From the NCBI GenBank assembly GCA_964607765.1, contig CAZSNT010000046.1, positions 1 to 57,719 on the forward strand: DNA of 57,719 nt. Direction: 5' to 3'. Below the pieces are notes generated by a model. That model had not been told where the DNA came from. It made no database searches and worked only from the letters and a program-made list of their open reading frames with translations. Positions 8,136 through 16,058 of this stretch are shown in pieces. Both the position numbers and the translations under genes were made by a program. The DNA comes from CAZSNT01 sp964607765 (GTDB lineage: Bacteria; Verrucomicrobiota; Lentisphaeria; Oligosphaerales; JABHEG01). Positions within the stretch are counted from its first letter, which is position 1. The number at the start of each line of letters is the position of its first letter.

Positions 8136-8153
8136 ATGCTAGGCGATAGCATA
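8135..8153. promoter_or_regulatory. Palindromic operator candidate over the moxR start site
   Basis: A perfect 7-bp inverted repeat, TATGCTA-GGCGA-TAGCATA, begins at the last base of the -10 and covers the expected transcription start. A partial further copy (ATGATAGC) follows. A bound repressor would block initiation. The HTH/zinc-ribbon protein encoded just upstream is a possible, unproven, binder. Confidence 0.55.
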
Positions 8154-8174
8154 TGATAGCGGAAGGGGTCAGAA

Positions 8175-9140
8175 ATGATTGACGCCGTAATGCAAGAGGA
8201 CGATGTCCAGTGTGCTCAAGCGAGTGTGGAGCGCATCATTGCGAACACCGAGCGAGTGATTGTCGGCAAGCGCGATGCTGTGGAGCAGGCGGTTGCGGCT
8301 CTTCTGTCCGGTGGTCACATTTTGGTTGAGGACGTTCCCGGCGTGGGCAAGACGATGCTGGCGAAGGCTGTGGCTCGGTCGATTGGCGGCAGGTTTCGAC
8401 GTATTCAGTTCACTGCGGATCTGCTTCCTTCGGATGTGACCGGTATCAACATGTACCAGCAGCATTCGGGGGAGTTCGAGTTCAAGGCGGGCCCGGTTTT
8501 TGCGAACGTGCTGCTTGGTGATGAGATCAACCGTGCCACTCCGCGGACTCAGTCGAGCCTTTTGGAGGCGATGGAGGAGGGGCAGGTCACGATTGACGGG
8601 CAGAAGCACTGGCTACAGCGGCCCTTTTTTGTGATTGCCACGCAGAATCCTATTGAATTGGAGGGCACGTACCCGTTGCCGTTCGCGCAGATGGACCGGT
8701 TCATTCTACGCCTGCGTCTGGGCTATCTCGCGCCTGCTGACGAACGGCGGATGGTTCTGGCACAGATGGCATCTCCTCCCATTGATGAGCTCGGACCGGT
8801 GATCGACTGTGCGACGCTTCTGCGCCTGCAGGAGCAGGTGCGGTCGACTCGGATTACGGATGAGTTGCTTGACTATCTGATTGCCATTGTACAAGGCACG
8901 CGGTGTCTTCCCGACGTGGCGCACGGAGCCAGTCCGCGAGCCAGTCTTGATCTGACACGTTTTGCCCAGGCTCTCGCGCTGATGGCGGGGCGTGACTATG
9001 TCCTTCCCGACGACATCAAACGTGCCGCTCCTGCCGTTCTGTCGCATCGGCTGATCGCGAAACGCGGCGTCCGACACACTGCTGTCAACACGGACGCTCT
9101 TGTGCATGAGTTGCTGACCTCCATCCCAGTGCCATTGTGA
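8175..9140 (+). CDS. MoxR-family AAA+ ATPase
   Basis: A 321-aa protein of normal MoxR length. Walker A is DVPGVGKTMLAKA near residue 55, Walker B and following helix are LLGDEINRATPRTQSSLLEAMEE near 115, and sensor 1 is FVIATQNPIELEGTYPLP near 155. A C-terminal lid domain (GRDYVLPDDIKRAAPAVLSHRL) completes the AAA_3/lid_2 arrangement. MoxR proteins act as chaperones for metal or cofactor insertion and envelope-stress complexes, usually with a DUF58 partner. The stop overlaps the start of the DUF58 gene by one base (TGATG), so translation is coupled. Confidence 0.95.
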   Translation: MIDAVMQEDDVQCAQASVERIIANTERVIVGKRDAVEQAVAALLSGGHILVEDVPGVGKTMLAKAVARSIGGRFRRIQFTADLLPSDVTGINMYQQHSGEFEFKAGPVFANVLLGDEINRATPRTQSSLLEAMEEGQVTIDGQKHWLQRPFFVIATQNPIELEGTYPLPFAQMDRFILRLRLGYLAPADERRMVLAQMASPPIDELGPVIDCATLLRLQEQVRSTRITDELLDYLIAIVQGTRCLPDVAHGASPRASLDLTRFAQALALMAGRDYVLPDDIKRAAPAVLSHRLIAKRGVRHTAVNTDALVHELLTSIPVPL

Positions 9141-10276
9141 TGAACCTGACGAAAACAGGCTGGGCCTTCATCGGCCTGGGGGCGCTGATCTACCTGGCGT
9201 CCATGCAGGGCACGACGGGGCTGCTGTTCCTGGTTCTGGGGGTCATTTTTGGCTGTTTGGTCTACAACGTCGCCCGGGGTTGGTCCGGCCTGAATGCTCT
9301 GGACATTCTGCCGCCGGCGTCTCTTCACGGCACGGAGGGGGAGCGGTTACGCGAGAGCTGGCGGGTGAAGAATGGGAGCGCGTCCATCGCGGGGCTAGCG
9401 GAGGTCCACAGTGTGGGGGGAATGCTCCTGCGGATTGGTTTTGTCGGGCCCAGGGCGGAGGTGAGGCAACGCCCCAGCATGGTCTTGCCCGGTCGCGGTG
9501 TGTACCCGGTGTCCGGTCTGCGTCTGGTCAGCGCCTTCCCGTTCGGTTTGGTGTCATGCGAGCGTACGCTGGCGGGAGGAGTGGGTGAGATTGTGGTGTA
9601 CCCGGCGGTCTATCCGTGCGCCGCGCCTCGCGTTGCCGGGTTCCGCCCTACGTTGGGAGGGAAGATGACCGGGCGCTACCGGTCCGCTCTAGGGCAGCAT
9701 TTTCACGGTGTCCGTCCTCTGCGCGACGGTGATTCTCCCCGGTTCATTCACTGGCCGAGTTCAGCGAAGGGCCGGGGATTGATGGTGAAGGAGTTTGATG
9801 AAGAACTGTCAGGGCGGGTATCGATCGTGGTTGATCGGCGCGGCGGTCGGACGCCCGACGGGGAGAGAGTACTCGATTGGGCTGCTCGCGCGGCTGGTTC
9901 GCTCGCGTTGTCGGCTTTGGACGAAGGCAATCACGTTGAGCTGACGGATCTGGCAGGCGGCCCGGTGCATGTGTTCACGCCGTTCACAGATCCCGACGCT
10001 GTTCTCGACGCCCTGGCCAGGCTCGGCGAGCGCGCGCTGGCGGCGCAGGACGCAACGGAGTGTGTGGATGGTGTCCTGGCCGAGTGTTCAGGCACGTCCG
10101 CTCTCTGTTTTGTCCTGACGCAGCCTGACGCTGACGTGCTCAGCGCTGTTGCGGCGCGGTCGGCGATGGAGCGGCGGCCCGTTTCGCTTTACGTGCCCGA
10201 GTTTTCGCCGTCGTTGTCTGATGCGGCTGTCCTGCCGCCGTGTCACCGGTATTCCGGCGGCGCGATATTGGAGTAG
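9140..10276 (+). CDS. DUF58 domain protein, MoxR partner
   Basis: A 378-aa protein with two N-terminal membrane helices (residues ~5-40; GWAFIGLGALIYLASMQG and TGLLFLVLGVIFGCLV), an extracytoplasmic or linker beta region, then the DUF58 core. The core signature is seen as VRPLRDGDSPRFIHWPSSAKGRGLMVKEFDEE near residue 195, followed by a von Willebrand A-like strand VSIVVDRRGG. These proteins work with MoxR and a transglutaminase-like TgpA partner. Start is taken at ATG 9140; a GTG at 9137 is one codon upstream. Confidence 0.9.
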   Translation: MNLTKTGWAFIGLGALIYLASMQGTTGLLFLVLGVIFGCLVYNVARGWSGLNALDILPPASLHGTEGERLRESWRVKNGSASIAGLAEVHSVGGMLLRIGFVGPRAEVRQRPSMVLPGRGVYPVSGLRLVSAFPFGLVSCERTLAGGVGEIVVYPAVYPCAAPRVAGFRPTLGGKMTGRYRSALGQHFHGVRPLRDGDSPRFIHWPSSAKGRGLMVKEFDEELSGRVSIVVDRRGGRTPDGERVLDWAARAAGSLALSALDEGNHVELTDLAGGPVHVFTPFTDPDAVLDALARLGERALAAQDATECVDGVLAECSGTSALCFVLTQPDADVLSAVAARSAMERRPVSLYVPEFSPSLSDAAVLPPCHRYSGGAILE

Positions 10277-10301
10277 TTCGTGTGTTCAGGGGAGTAGACG
10301 A

Positions 10302-10394
10302 ATGCGAGTTCCGAGTAAGCTGGGCGGCGTGAGGCCTGTTGCTCCCCGACGGCAGCCTGTGGTGGTGGGCTCGAGGATTGCGTTGGCGTCATGA
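10302..10394 (+). CDS. Possible 30-aa coupling peptide before the transglutaminase gene
   Basis: A small reading frame in the 114-base gap between the DUF58 and transglutaminase genes. It has its own GGGGAG ribosome site eight bases before ATG 10302, and its TGA overlaps the next ATG (ATGA at 10391-10394). The product is basic and Val/Pro-rich with no known motif. It may act only to couple translation, or be chance in GC-rich DNA. Confidence 0.3.
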   Translation: MRVPSKLGGVRPVAPRRQPVVVGSRIALAS

Positions 10395-12352
10395 CAGAGG
10401 TCGGACAATCCAAAGGAGGCGCGGCCGTTCAGTGGCGGCAGTACCTGGTTTTGCTCGGCCTGATATGTCAGGGCCTTGCCTGTGAGCAGTGGCTTCTTCC
10501 GTTGCTGTTGTTTGTGGGCTGGCATTTCGCGCTTCGGCACCAGCGTCCTGGCCGGTTCATGCCTGAGAGCATTGAGGTGCTGGTTCTGGCCATTGTTTTG
10601 GCGGCGGCCTACGAACTGGCCCCGTTTCTCAACATCGTGTGGTTTGCCAGCGTCGGCAATGCTCTGGTCCTGTACCAGGCTCTCCGTCTGCTGCGGCCTC
10701 TGGAGGCAAGGGAGAGGGCCTTCACGATTGCGGTGGCGTTGACTCAGGTGGCCATCGGCGCCCAAACCGTGTTCGGGTACCACTTCACACTGCTGTTGGC
10801 CGCCGCTTTGGTACTGACTCCTCTGTCGCTTCTCGAGCTGGAGGCAACCAGGTTCGGCGAGGCACGGCCCTCGGTCAGTTGGGCCCGGGAGTGGCGCGCG
10901 GCTGCCTGGTTGTTTTCGCTGATGGTCGTCTTCTTCCTGTTTTTTCCTCGCTCGCAGATGAATCCTCTCACCGCCCGGTTCGCCATGCGCCGCGGCCCGC
11001 AGCTTCCCGAATTGGACGCTGCCGCATCGGTGGATGATCCCTCCGCGCAACTGGTCTTCCGGGTTGAGGGCAAGCAGGTTGGGTACCTGCGGTGCTTTGC
11101 CTTGGACACCTTCGATGGTCGCAGCTGGACTGCCACCCCGAAGATGTTCCGGGAGCGCCGTCGCCCCTACTCGGCCGACCGTTCGGGTGCGCGCTACCGG
11201 AGTGTGAAGATTGTGGCGCCGCGAGTGCTCCGCAACGTCTTGCCGGTGGACGGACACGTTGTGCATGTTCAGGGCAACTACACGCAATGGCCTTACGTGG
11301 CTGAACACGAGGGCTTGCTGGTGCCTCTGTCCTTGCGGCGCAAGGTCGCCTATGAGTATTGGAGCCATCCACGTGTGGGCGCTGGGGAGCTAGATGAGAG
11401 CCAACGCCTTCGTTACCTGCAGTTACCCGCCGTGTCACCCGAGCTCGTCAGTTGGCTTGATACGGCTCTGCAGGGCATCGCCGGGGCAGAGGAACAGGCT
11501 GCAGCGCTTACGTCTGCCCTGCAGTCGGACTACAGCTATGAGCTGGGTGGCCCTGACTTGAGTCAGGAGGCGCCCTTGGAGGACTTCCTCCTGAGGACGA
11601 AAGCGGGACACTGCGGTCGGTTTGCCTCGGTGCTTGCGGTCCTGTTGCGAGTTCGCGGCATACCAAGCCGGGTCGTGATGGGCTATCTGCCTGTCGAGCT
11701 CAACGCTCTTGGCGGCTTCTACAACGTACGTCTCCGGCATGCCCACGCCTGGACTGAGGCTTGGTTGCCGGGACGCGGCTGGACGATGTTTGACGCAACG
11801 CCGTTCGGTGCCGAGCTGCCAGTCGAGCGTCGGCGTCTGAGTTTGACGTTGTACGAGTGGATCGAGTATGTCTGGTACAACAAGATCGTGGAGTTCGGGT
11901 CCACCGATCAGCTGCGGCTTGCCGATGGTGTGAGCAACGTGCTGCATGCCATGGTGCAGGCGGCATGGCGGCTTTGGGGATACGTGTTCGGCGCTGCTGC
12001 CGCGTCTGTGGGATTGATGCTGCTTTGGCGTGGTCGGAAGAGGCGACCAAAGCATCGTCGGTCTGTGCGCTTCTCTCTTCCCGGGAAGCACTCGCCTCAA
12101 GTCGATCACTTCTACGGTCGCATGCTGCGTGTTCTGTCGCGTCGCCGGCTGCTCCGGCGTCCGGATCAGACCCCACTGGAGTTTCTCGATGCGCTGAAGT
12201 CGGCGCAGTACCAGCACTTGGCCGAGGCGGGGTTCATCACGCGGACGTTCTGTCGGGTCAGATACGGTGCATCCTCGCTGTCATCCTCGCTGTGCTCGGC
12301 GTTGGCGCGCGCTCTGCGGGTGATGGCGTCCCGTGGTGGTGGGCAGCGATGA
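10391..12352 (+). CDS. Membrane transglutaminase-like protein, TgpA/DUF3488 type
   Basis: A 653-aa protein. About six membrane segments lie in residues 10-195, followed by a large soluble transglutaminase-core domain and a final membrane helix near residue 535 (LWGYVFGAAAASVGLMLLW) before a basic cytoplasmic DUF4129-like tail. The papain-like triad is visible: Cys in KAGHCGRFASVLAVLLRVRGIPSRVV (~405), His in RHAHAWTEAWLPGRGW (~450) and Asp in FDATPF (~465). It matches TgpA-type periplasmic transglutaminases that are typically co-encoded with moxR and DUF58, as here. Substrate is unknown; a role in cell-envelope protein cross-linking or cleavage is inferred. Confidence 0.9.
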   Translation: MTEVGQSKGGAAVQWRQYLVLLGLICQGLACEQWLLPLLLFVGWHFALRHQRPGRFMPESIEVLVLAIVLAAAYELAPFLNIVWFASVGNALVLYQALRLLRPLEARERAFTIAVALTQVAIGAQTVFGYHFTLLLAAALVLTPLSLLELEATRFGEARPSVSWAREWRAAAWLFSLMVVFFLFFPRSQMNPLTARFAMRRGPQLPELDAAASVDDPSAQLVFRVEGKQVGYLRCFALDTFDGRSWTATPKMFRERRRPYSADRSGARYRSVKIVAPRVLRNVLPVDGHVVHVQGNYTQWPYVAEHEGLLVPLSLRRKVAYEYWSHPRVGAGELDESQRLRYLQLPAVSPELVSWLDTALQGIAGAEEQAAALTSALQSDYSYELGGPDLSQEAPLEDFLLRTKAGHCGRFASVLAVLLRVRGIPSRVVMGYLPVELNALGGFYNVRLRHAHAWTEAWLPGRGWTMFDATPFGAELPVERRRLSLTLYEWIEYVWYNKIVEFGSTDQLRLADGVSNVLHAMVQAAWRLWGYVFGAAAASVGLMLLWRGRKRRPKHRRSVRFSLPGKHSPQVDHFYGRMLRVLSRRRLLRRPDQTPLEFLDALKSAQYQHLAEAGFITRTFCRVRYGASSLSSSLCSALARALRVMASRGGGQR

Positions 12353-12627
12353 GAAGGCCGCGGTCAGGATTGAGAACTCGGCATTCGGCTTGAGGCTGTC
12401 ACACCGGCGACCTTCACAATCTGTTGTCCGTGCTACGGTCTGTGTCGTTGCGGTCGTTCATCGGCGCAGCCTTTCCAGCTGCATCCTCGCGTCGATTCAC
12501 CTATGGCATGTTTTCTGCTAATGCGACTGCGACGGACCGAGGTCAGTACCGGAAACTGTGTCGGCCCCGTATTCCCGGCAAGGGACTTGGGCAGACGGCG
12601 TGTTGGCAACCAGAGAGGCGGACCACA

Positions 12628-13260
12628 ATGTTGGCCAGGATCACGAGACGATTGAGGGAGGTCCGGAAAGGCATTCGCGGCAGCACGACTCTTCAGACCG
12701 CGGCATCGCTCGGCGCTCTTGCCATCATGACGGCGACGACGGCTCCCGTGCTCGAACGTTACATGAACCACGCGAAGACGTTACGATGCCGGGGAGAGAT
12801 CCGGATTCTGGCTTCCATCATTCAGTTGTTCGTCAACGATCTGGGCAACGCCGGCGTTGCCGCGGGTCCCTACGACGACCGGAACTTGCGGCTTCTCGTC
12901 AGCGACGGCGACATGCCTCGGACCGAGCAGGCTGCCGGGGACGGGTGGCAGGGCCGAGAGGGTGACCCAGCGGTTGGCAGGTTTGACGATTACTTGCTGA
13001 CGAATGTCCCGGGTTTTGCACTCAAGCAGAGCGGGGGGTTGGCGTTTGGCTGGGACGGGCCTTATCTGCAGCGTCCGGTTGGCACCGGGCCGTGGGGGAA
13101 TCGCTACTCGGCGAGTGTCGGGTTGCTGGGGCCAGGGAGTGATTACGTGCCGATCATCATCAGTCCGGGGCCGGACGGCGTGCTTTCGACGCCGTATTTT
13201 CTGCGCACGGATCAGCTTCGGGTGACGTTCGGGGACGACATTTATCAAGCAATACAGTAA
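12628..13260 (+). CDS. Pseudopilin-like protein 1
   Basis: A 210-aa protein with a basic N-terminus followed by one hydrophobic helix at residues ~20-42 (TLQTAASLGALAIMTATTAPVL), then a globular domain. The globular part has GWDGPYLQRPVGTGPWGNRYSAS and ends with SPGPDG, matching the GspG-type pattern of type II secretion major pseudopilins. The classic prepilin cleavage site (G|FTLLE) is not present, so it is either an atypical pseudopilin or a membrane-anchored relative. ATG 12628 is chosen from the hydrophobic N-terminus; the ribosome site is weak. It lies nine bases before pseudopilin 2. Confidence 0.65.
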   Translation: MLARITRRLREVRKGIRGSTTLQTAASLGALAIMTATTAPVLERYMNHAKTLRCRGEIRILASIIQLFVNDLGNAGVAAGPYDDRNLRLLVSDGDMPRTEQAAGDGWQGREGDPAVGRFDDYLLTNVPGFALKQSGGLAFGWDGPYLQRPVGTGPWGNRYSASVGLLGPGSDYVPIIISPGPDGVLSTPYFLRTDQLRVTFGDDIYQAIQ

Positions 13261-13269
13261 CGGTCTTAC

Positions 13270-14013
13270 ATGATGACACACTCACGTTCAGGATGTGCTT
13301 GCGTACCAGGGCGATCTGCGTTCACCCTTCTTGAGGTAACCGTTCTTCTTGTCGTACTTTCCGTGCTGATTGCCGTGATGGTCCCGGCTTCCCTGAAGGT
13401 GTTGGCGGCCCAACGCGTGTCGGCCACGCGAACGGAGATGACATCGATTTTCGAGGGAATAACGGGGCACCCGGAGCGCGGGCACGCAGGTTTTCTCGGC
13501 GACATGGGTCGGGTGCCTTTGCACTTGTCGGAGCTGGTGTCGGCGGGTGACTTGAGTCTCTACACGACGGCCACGACGTACCAGGTTGGCATGGGTTGGA
13601 ACGGCCCTTACGTGATGAAGTCGCTGAGGGATTTGACCAGCGATGCTTTCGGCCGCTCCTATGAGTTCAACAAGGACGGAGACGGCAAGATTCGGAGCGC
13701 GGGTTCTGACGGGCGACTTGGCACGTCAGACGACATTGTCTATCCCCCTGTGGGATTCCGTTCTCACGGTTCGGTGCGGATCGAGCTTGGTCGTGCGGGA
13801 GACTTCCTGGTGCGTTTGTACTACTCAAACTCGGGTGTTGAGGCTTATGTTGAGGCGAGCGAAGCCCCGTACGTGTTTGAGAACGTGCATCGTGGTCCTC
13901 ATGGTGTGGAGATTCTGACGGTATCGGAGGATGATGAGGAGACCAAGGAGACGGTGGGGCAGGCCATGATAGTGCTCGCGGATCAGGCCGGCTCATTCAC
14001 GGTGGACTTCTGA
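13270..14013 (+). CDS. GspG-like type II secretion pseudopilin
   Basis: A 247-aa protein with a class III prepilin leader: basic leader, then SAFTLLEVTVLLVVLSVLIAVMVPASLK, including the Glu five residues after the cut site. The C-terminal domain has WNGPYVMKSL, DAFGRSYEFNKDGDGKIRSAGSDG and GTSDDIVYPP, the calcium-loop pattern of GspG. It is longer than standard GspG (~140 residues) because of an extra ~100-residue C-terminal beta-rich region. No secretin, ATPase or prepilin peptidase genes are nearby. It would be processed by a peptidase encoded elsewhere and may form a short pilus with pseudopilin 1. Confidence 0.8.
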   Translation: MMTHSRSGCACVPGRSAFTLLEVTVLLVVLSVLIAVMVPASLKVLAAQRVSATRTEMTSIFEGITGHPERGHAGFLGDMGRVPLHLSELVSAGDLSLYTTATTYQVGMGWNGPYVMKSLRDLTSDAFGRSYEFNKDGDGKIRSAGSDGRLGTSDDIVYPPVGFRSHGSVRIELGRAGDFLVRLYYSNSGVEAYVEASEAPYVFENVHRGPHGVEILTVSEDDEETKETVGQAMIVLADQAGSFTVDF

Positions 14014-14027
14014 CGTCCACGCTTTTC
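14002..14027 (+). terminator. Possible terminator at the end of the pseudopilin genes
   Basis: A 6-bp stem GTGGAC-TTCTGAC-GTCCAC spans the stop codon and is followed by GCTTTTC. The stem is short and the T-run only four, so it is a weak call. It lies between convergent genes. Confidence 0.35.
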
Positions 14028-14712
14028 AGCGTTTGTTCCGCGTTCCGGCCAGCTCCTCGAAGCGTGTCTGCAGAATCAGGTCCTTGTTGGCTTCGCGTTC
14101 GGCGACCAGCCGTCGGAGTTCACGCAGTTCGGCTTCGAGCCTGTTGATCTCGATCAGCTGGTTCTGTTGCACGGCGGCGAAAACGCGACTTAGCAGGCCC
14201 CTGAGCTCGCGTTCCTCGTCGGCCTCCCCGCGTTCCGGCCCGCTTCCCCCGGTGTCTGCGGCGTCCGTGCCCGCTTTGTTCTGCTGCCGTACTGTGCGGC
14301 CCAATCTTCGGGTTTTTGCTTCCATTCGTTCCACTGCGAGGATTCGTTTGTACTCCTCTGCGTTGCGTGACCGCAGGGGAAGCAGTGCTGCGTAACGCTT
14401 CACCAAGTGACTCAAGTACCGCCGTGCCGTGCCTGGATTCTCGCGGCAGCGGTCATCGAATTCGGCCAGCGCCTCGGGGATGTGTCGGGCGTAGAAGGTC
14501 AGGATGTCTTTGGGCGGCAGGTCGCCGAAGACATTGGCGAAACGCCGCACGAATGGCGCTCTATGCGGCGGGATGGCTTCGGGGCGCTTATGGCGGGTGT
14601 GGTCGGTGGGCGTTTGGGGTAGCGTGTCCTGCCCTGTGCGTTCAGGGTCTGTGCGACCGGGCTGCGCCATGAGAGCGGCAAGCGCGGCGGCGAGTGCGAC
14701 AAGCCTCTTCAC
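14026..14712 (-). CDS. Exported coiled-coil protein in the sigma/anti-sigma operon
   Basis: About 228 aa from a GTG start at 14712, sixteen bases after the anti-sigma gene. It has a signal peptide (VKRLVALAAALAALMAQPGRTD), a His/Arg/Pro-rich linker, a helical region with repeated Leu/Ala/Arg (residues ~65-130) and a C-terminal coiled coil (ELRGLLSRVFAAVQQNQLIEINRLEAELRELRRLV is split here only by residue limits: key heptads are LIEINRLEAELRELRRL). The position and helical character recall CnrX/Spy-like periplasmic sensors that tune anti-sigma factors, but no direct match is recognised. The longer frame from 15009 overlaps the anti-sigma gene and is not used. Confidence 0.6.
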   Translation of the reverse strand: MKRLVALAAALAALMAQPGRTDPERTGQDTLPQTPTDHTRHKRPEAIPPHRAPFVRRFANVFGDLPPKDILTFYARHIPEALAEFDDRCRENPGTARRYLSHLVKRYAALLPLRSRNAEEYKRILAVERMEAKTRRLGRTVRQQNKAGTDAADTGGSGPERGEADEERELRGLLSRVFAAVQQNQLIEINRLEAELRELRRLVAEREANKDLILQTRFEELAGTRNKR

Positions 14713-14728
14713 GTGCAAGCGCTTCGGA

Positions 14729-15376
14729 TCAGGCGAGCGCAGAGACCGATTCGAGCAGTCTGCCATCCCAGACATCCTCGCGACTCCTCTCGTCTTCGCC
14801 GAGGTCCGACTCGAGGAGATCAAGCAGCCCCTGCCTCCGTGTTCCGATTCGTGACCGCAGTTCCTGCAGTCGCGTTTCGATCGTTTCCCCTGAGGATGAC
14901 GCCGGCCATGCGAGCGCCTCGCTGTGCGGCGAGGGCAGAGCGGCCGGTACCGTCTGTTGCAGGTTGGCAACGTCCGGCTGTTGATGTTGTCCGGCCGACA
15001 GGGGTACAACCGCGGCGCCAGTTGGCGCGGGCGTTGGCCTTGCTGCCGTGGTGGTGCCGGTATGGTGTTCTCGGAGCAGAGCGAAGAGCATGAAGGCGGC
15101 CACGAGAGACGCGGCCCGGAGTGCCCAGACGTTCAGGGACACGGTCTTTGGCGTGGGCGCATATTGCCGTCTTGCGGCCAATACGAGCCGCTTGAGCTCA
15201 GCCTGTCCGAGGTGCTGGCGTTCGTAGGTTGCCTGTCGATGGAGTGTGTCGAACAGGAACAGATCGGTGCGGCACTGCGGACAGGAGTTGCAGTGGATTC
15301 GCCACGCATGGTCGGCACGACTGTCCAACCCATCGCGCCACGCTCGTTCCCGCAGTCTTTCACACCTGCGCTTCAT
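14729..15376 (-). CDS. Zinc-dependent anti-sigma factor (ZAS-like)
   Basis: A 215-aa membrane anti-sigma factor. The N-terminus carries the zinc motif as HCNSCPQC with an upstream His (HAWRIHCNSCPQCRTDLF, residues ~25-42), which matches the H-x3-C-x2-C pattern that binds the ECF sigma factor. A single membrane helix lies at ~83-101 (VWALRAASLVAAFMLFALL), and a Pro/Ala/Ser-rich extracytoplasmic domain follows. Its start overlaps the 3' end of the sigma gene by 17 bases, so they are coupled. A short helical C-terminus (RLQELRSRIGTRRQGLLDLLES) could contact the downstream exported protein. Confidence 0.8.
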   Translation of the reverse strand: MKRRCERLRERAWRDGLDSRADHAWRIHCNSCPQCRTDLFLFDTLHRQATYERQHLGQAELKRLVLAARRQYAPTPKTVSLNVWALRAASLVAAFMLFALLREHHTGTTTAARPTPAPTGAAVVPLSAGQHQQPDVANLQQTVPAALPSPHSEALAWPASSSGETIETRLQELRSRIGTRRQGLLDLLESDLGEDERSREDVWDGRLLESVSALA

Positions 15377-15977
15377 AGCGTCTCCACTTCTGTCTCAGCA
15401 GCTCCACAGCCCTGTGCATGCGCCACAGCGCCGTGCCTTGAGGTATGGACAGGATCGCGGAGATATTCTTGAAGGATACTCGTCCGTCAATCCGCAGCTC
15501 CACCACTTCGCGAAGTTCTTTCGGGAGGGACTCGACCAGTTCCCGGACCACCTGGGCGTCGTTCTTTCGAGTCAGGTATTGGAGCGGATCGCCTTCGGCC
15601 TTCGGTTCGGGCGTTTCCGCATCTTCCCCCTGGATTTCGAACTTGCGCCGCCTCCGCTTGTCGATGGCCAGGTTTCGCGTGACTCGGAACAGCCAAGGAG
15701 CCAAGCTGTCGCAGATGAGGATTCGGGGCGGGCGTTGGATGAGTTTGAGGAAGATCTCCTGGCAGACGTCTTTGGCCAGGTCGACCGAGCCGATGTAGCG
15801 GGTGGCATAGGCCACGAGCCGGGCCTCGTAGCGCACAAACAGCTCTTCGAAAGCGCCGGTCTGTCCGGCGCGCATTGACCGCAGCAGGCGCCGGTCCGAC
15901 ATGGACTTCAGTTCATCCCGTGCCGCGTAAGGGATCGGATAGGTTGAGACTGTCTGATCTGAGGCCAAAGCGATCAC
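15360..15977 (-). CDS. ECF RNA polymerase sigma factor
   Basis: A 205-aa sigma-70-family protein of ECF type. Region 2 is FEELFVRYEARLVAYATRY..DLAKDVCQEIFLKLIQRP (residues ~45-85) with WLFRVTRNLAIDKRRRRK (~95-112). Region 4 is LVESLPKELREVVELRIDGRVSFKNISAILSIPQGTALWRMHRAVELL (two parts, ~145-195). Regions 1.1 and 3 are missing, as expected. Codon 26 (ATG at 15902) is an alternative start. The product would transcribe its own operon and unknown envelope genes when the anti-sigma factor is released. Confidence 0.93.
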   Translation of the reverse strand: MIALASDQTVSTYPIPYAARDELKSMSDRRLLRSMRAGQTGAFEELFVRYEARLVAYATRYIGSVDLAKDVCQEIFLKLIQRPPRILICDSLAPWLFRVTRNLAIDKRRRRKFEIQGEDAETPEPKAEGDPLQYLTRKNDAQVVRELVESLPKELREVVELRIDGRVSFKNISAILSIPQGTALWRMHRAVELLRQKWRRYEAQV

Positions 15978-16058
15978 CTGTGTCGTCTGTGCGCCTGCGT
16001 CGAACCGACTCTCATTCTTAGAACGTGTCCGACACTGGTTTTATTGGCGCACGCTGCG

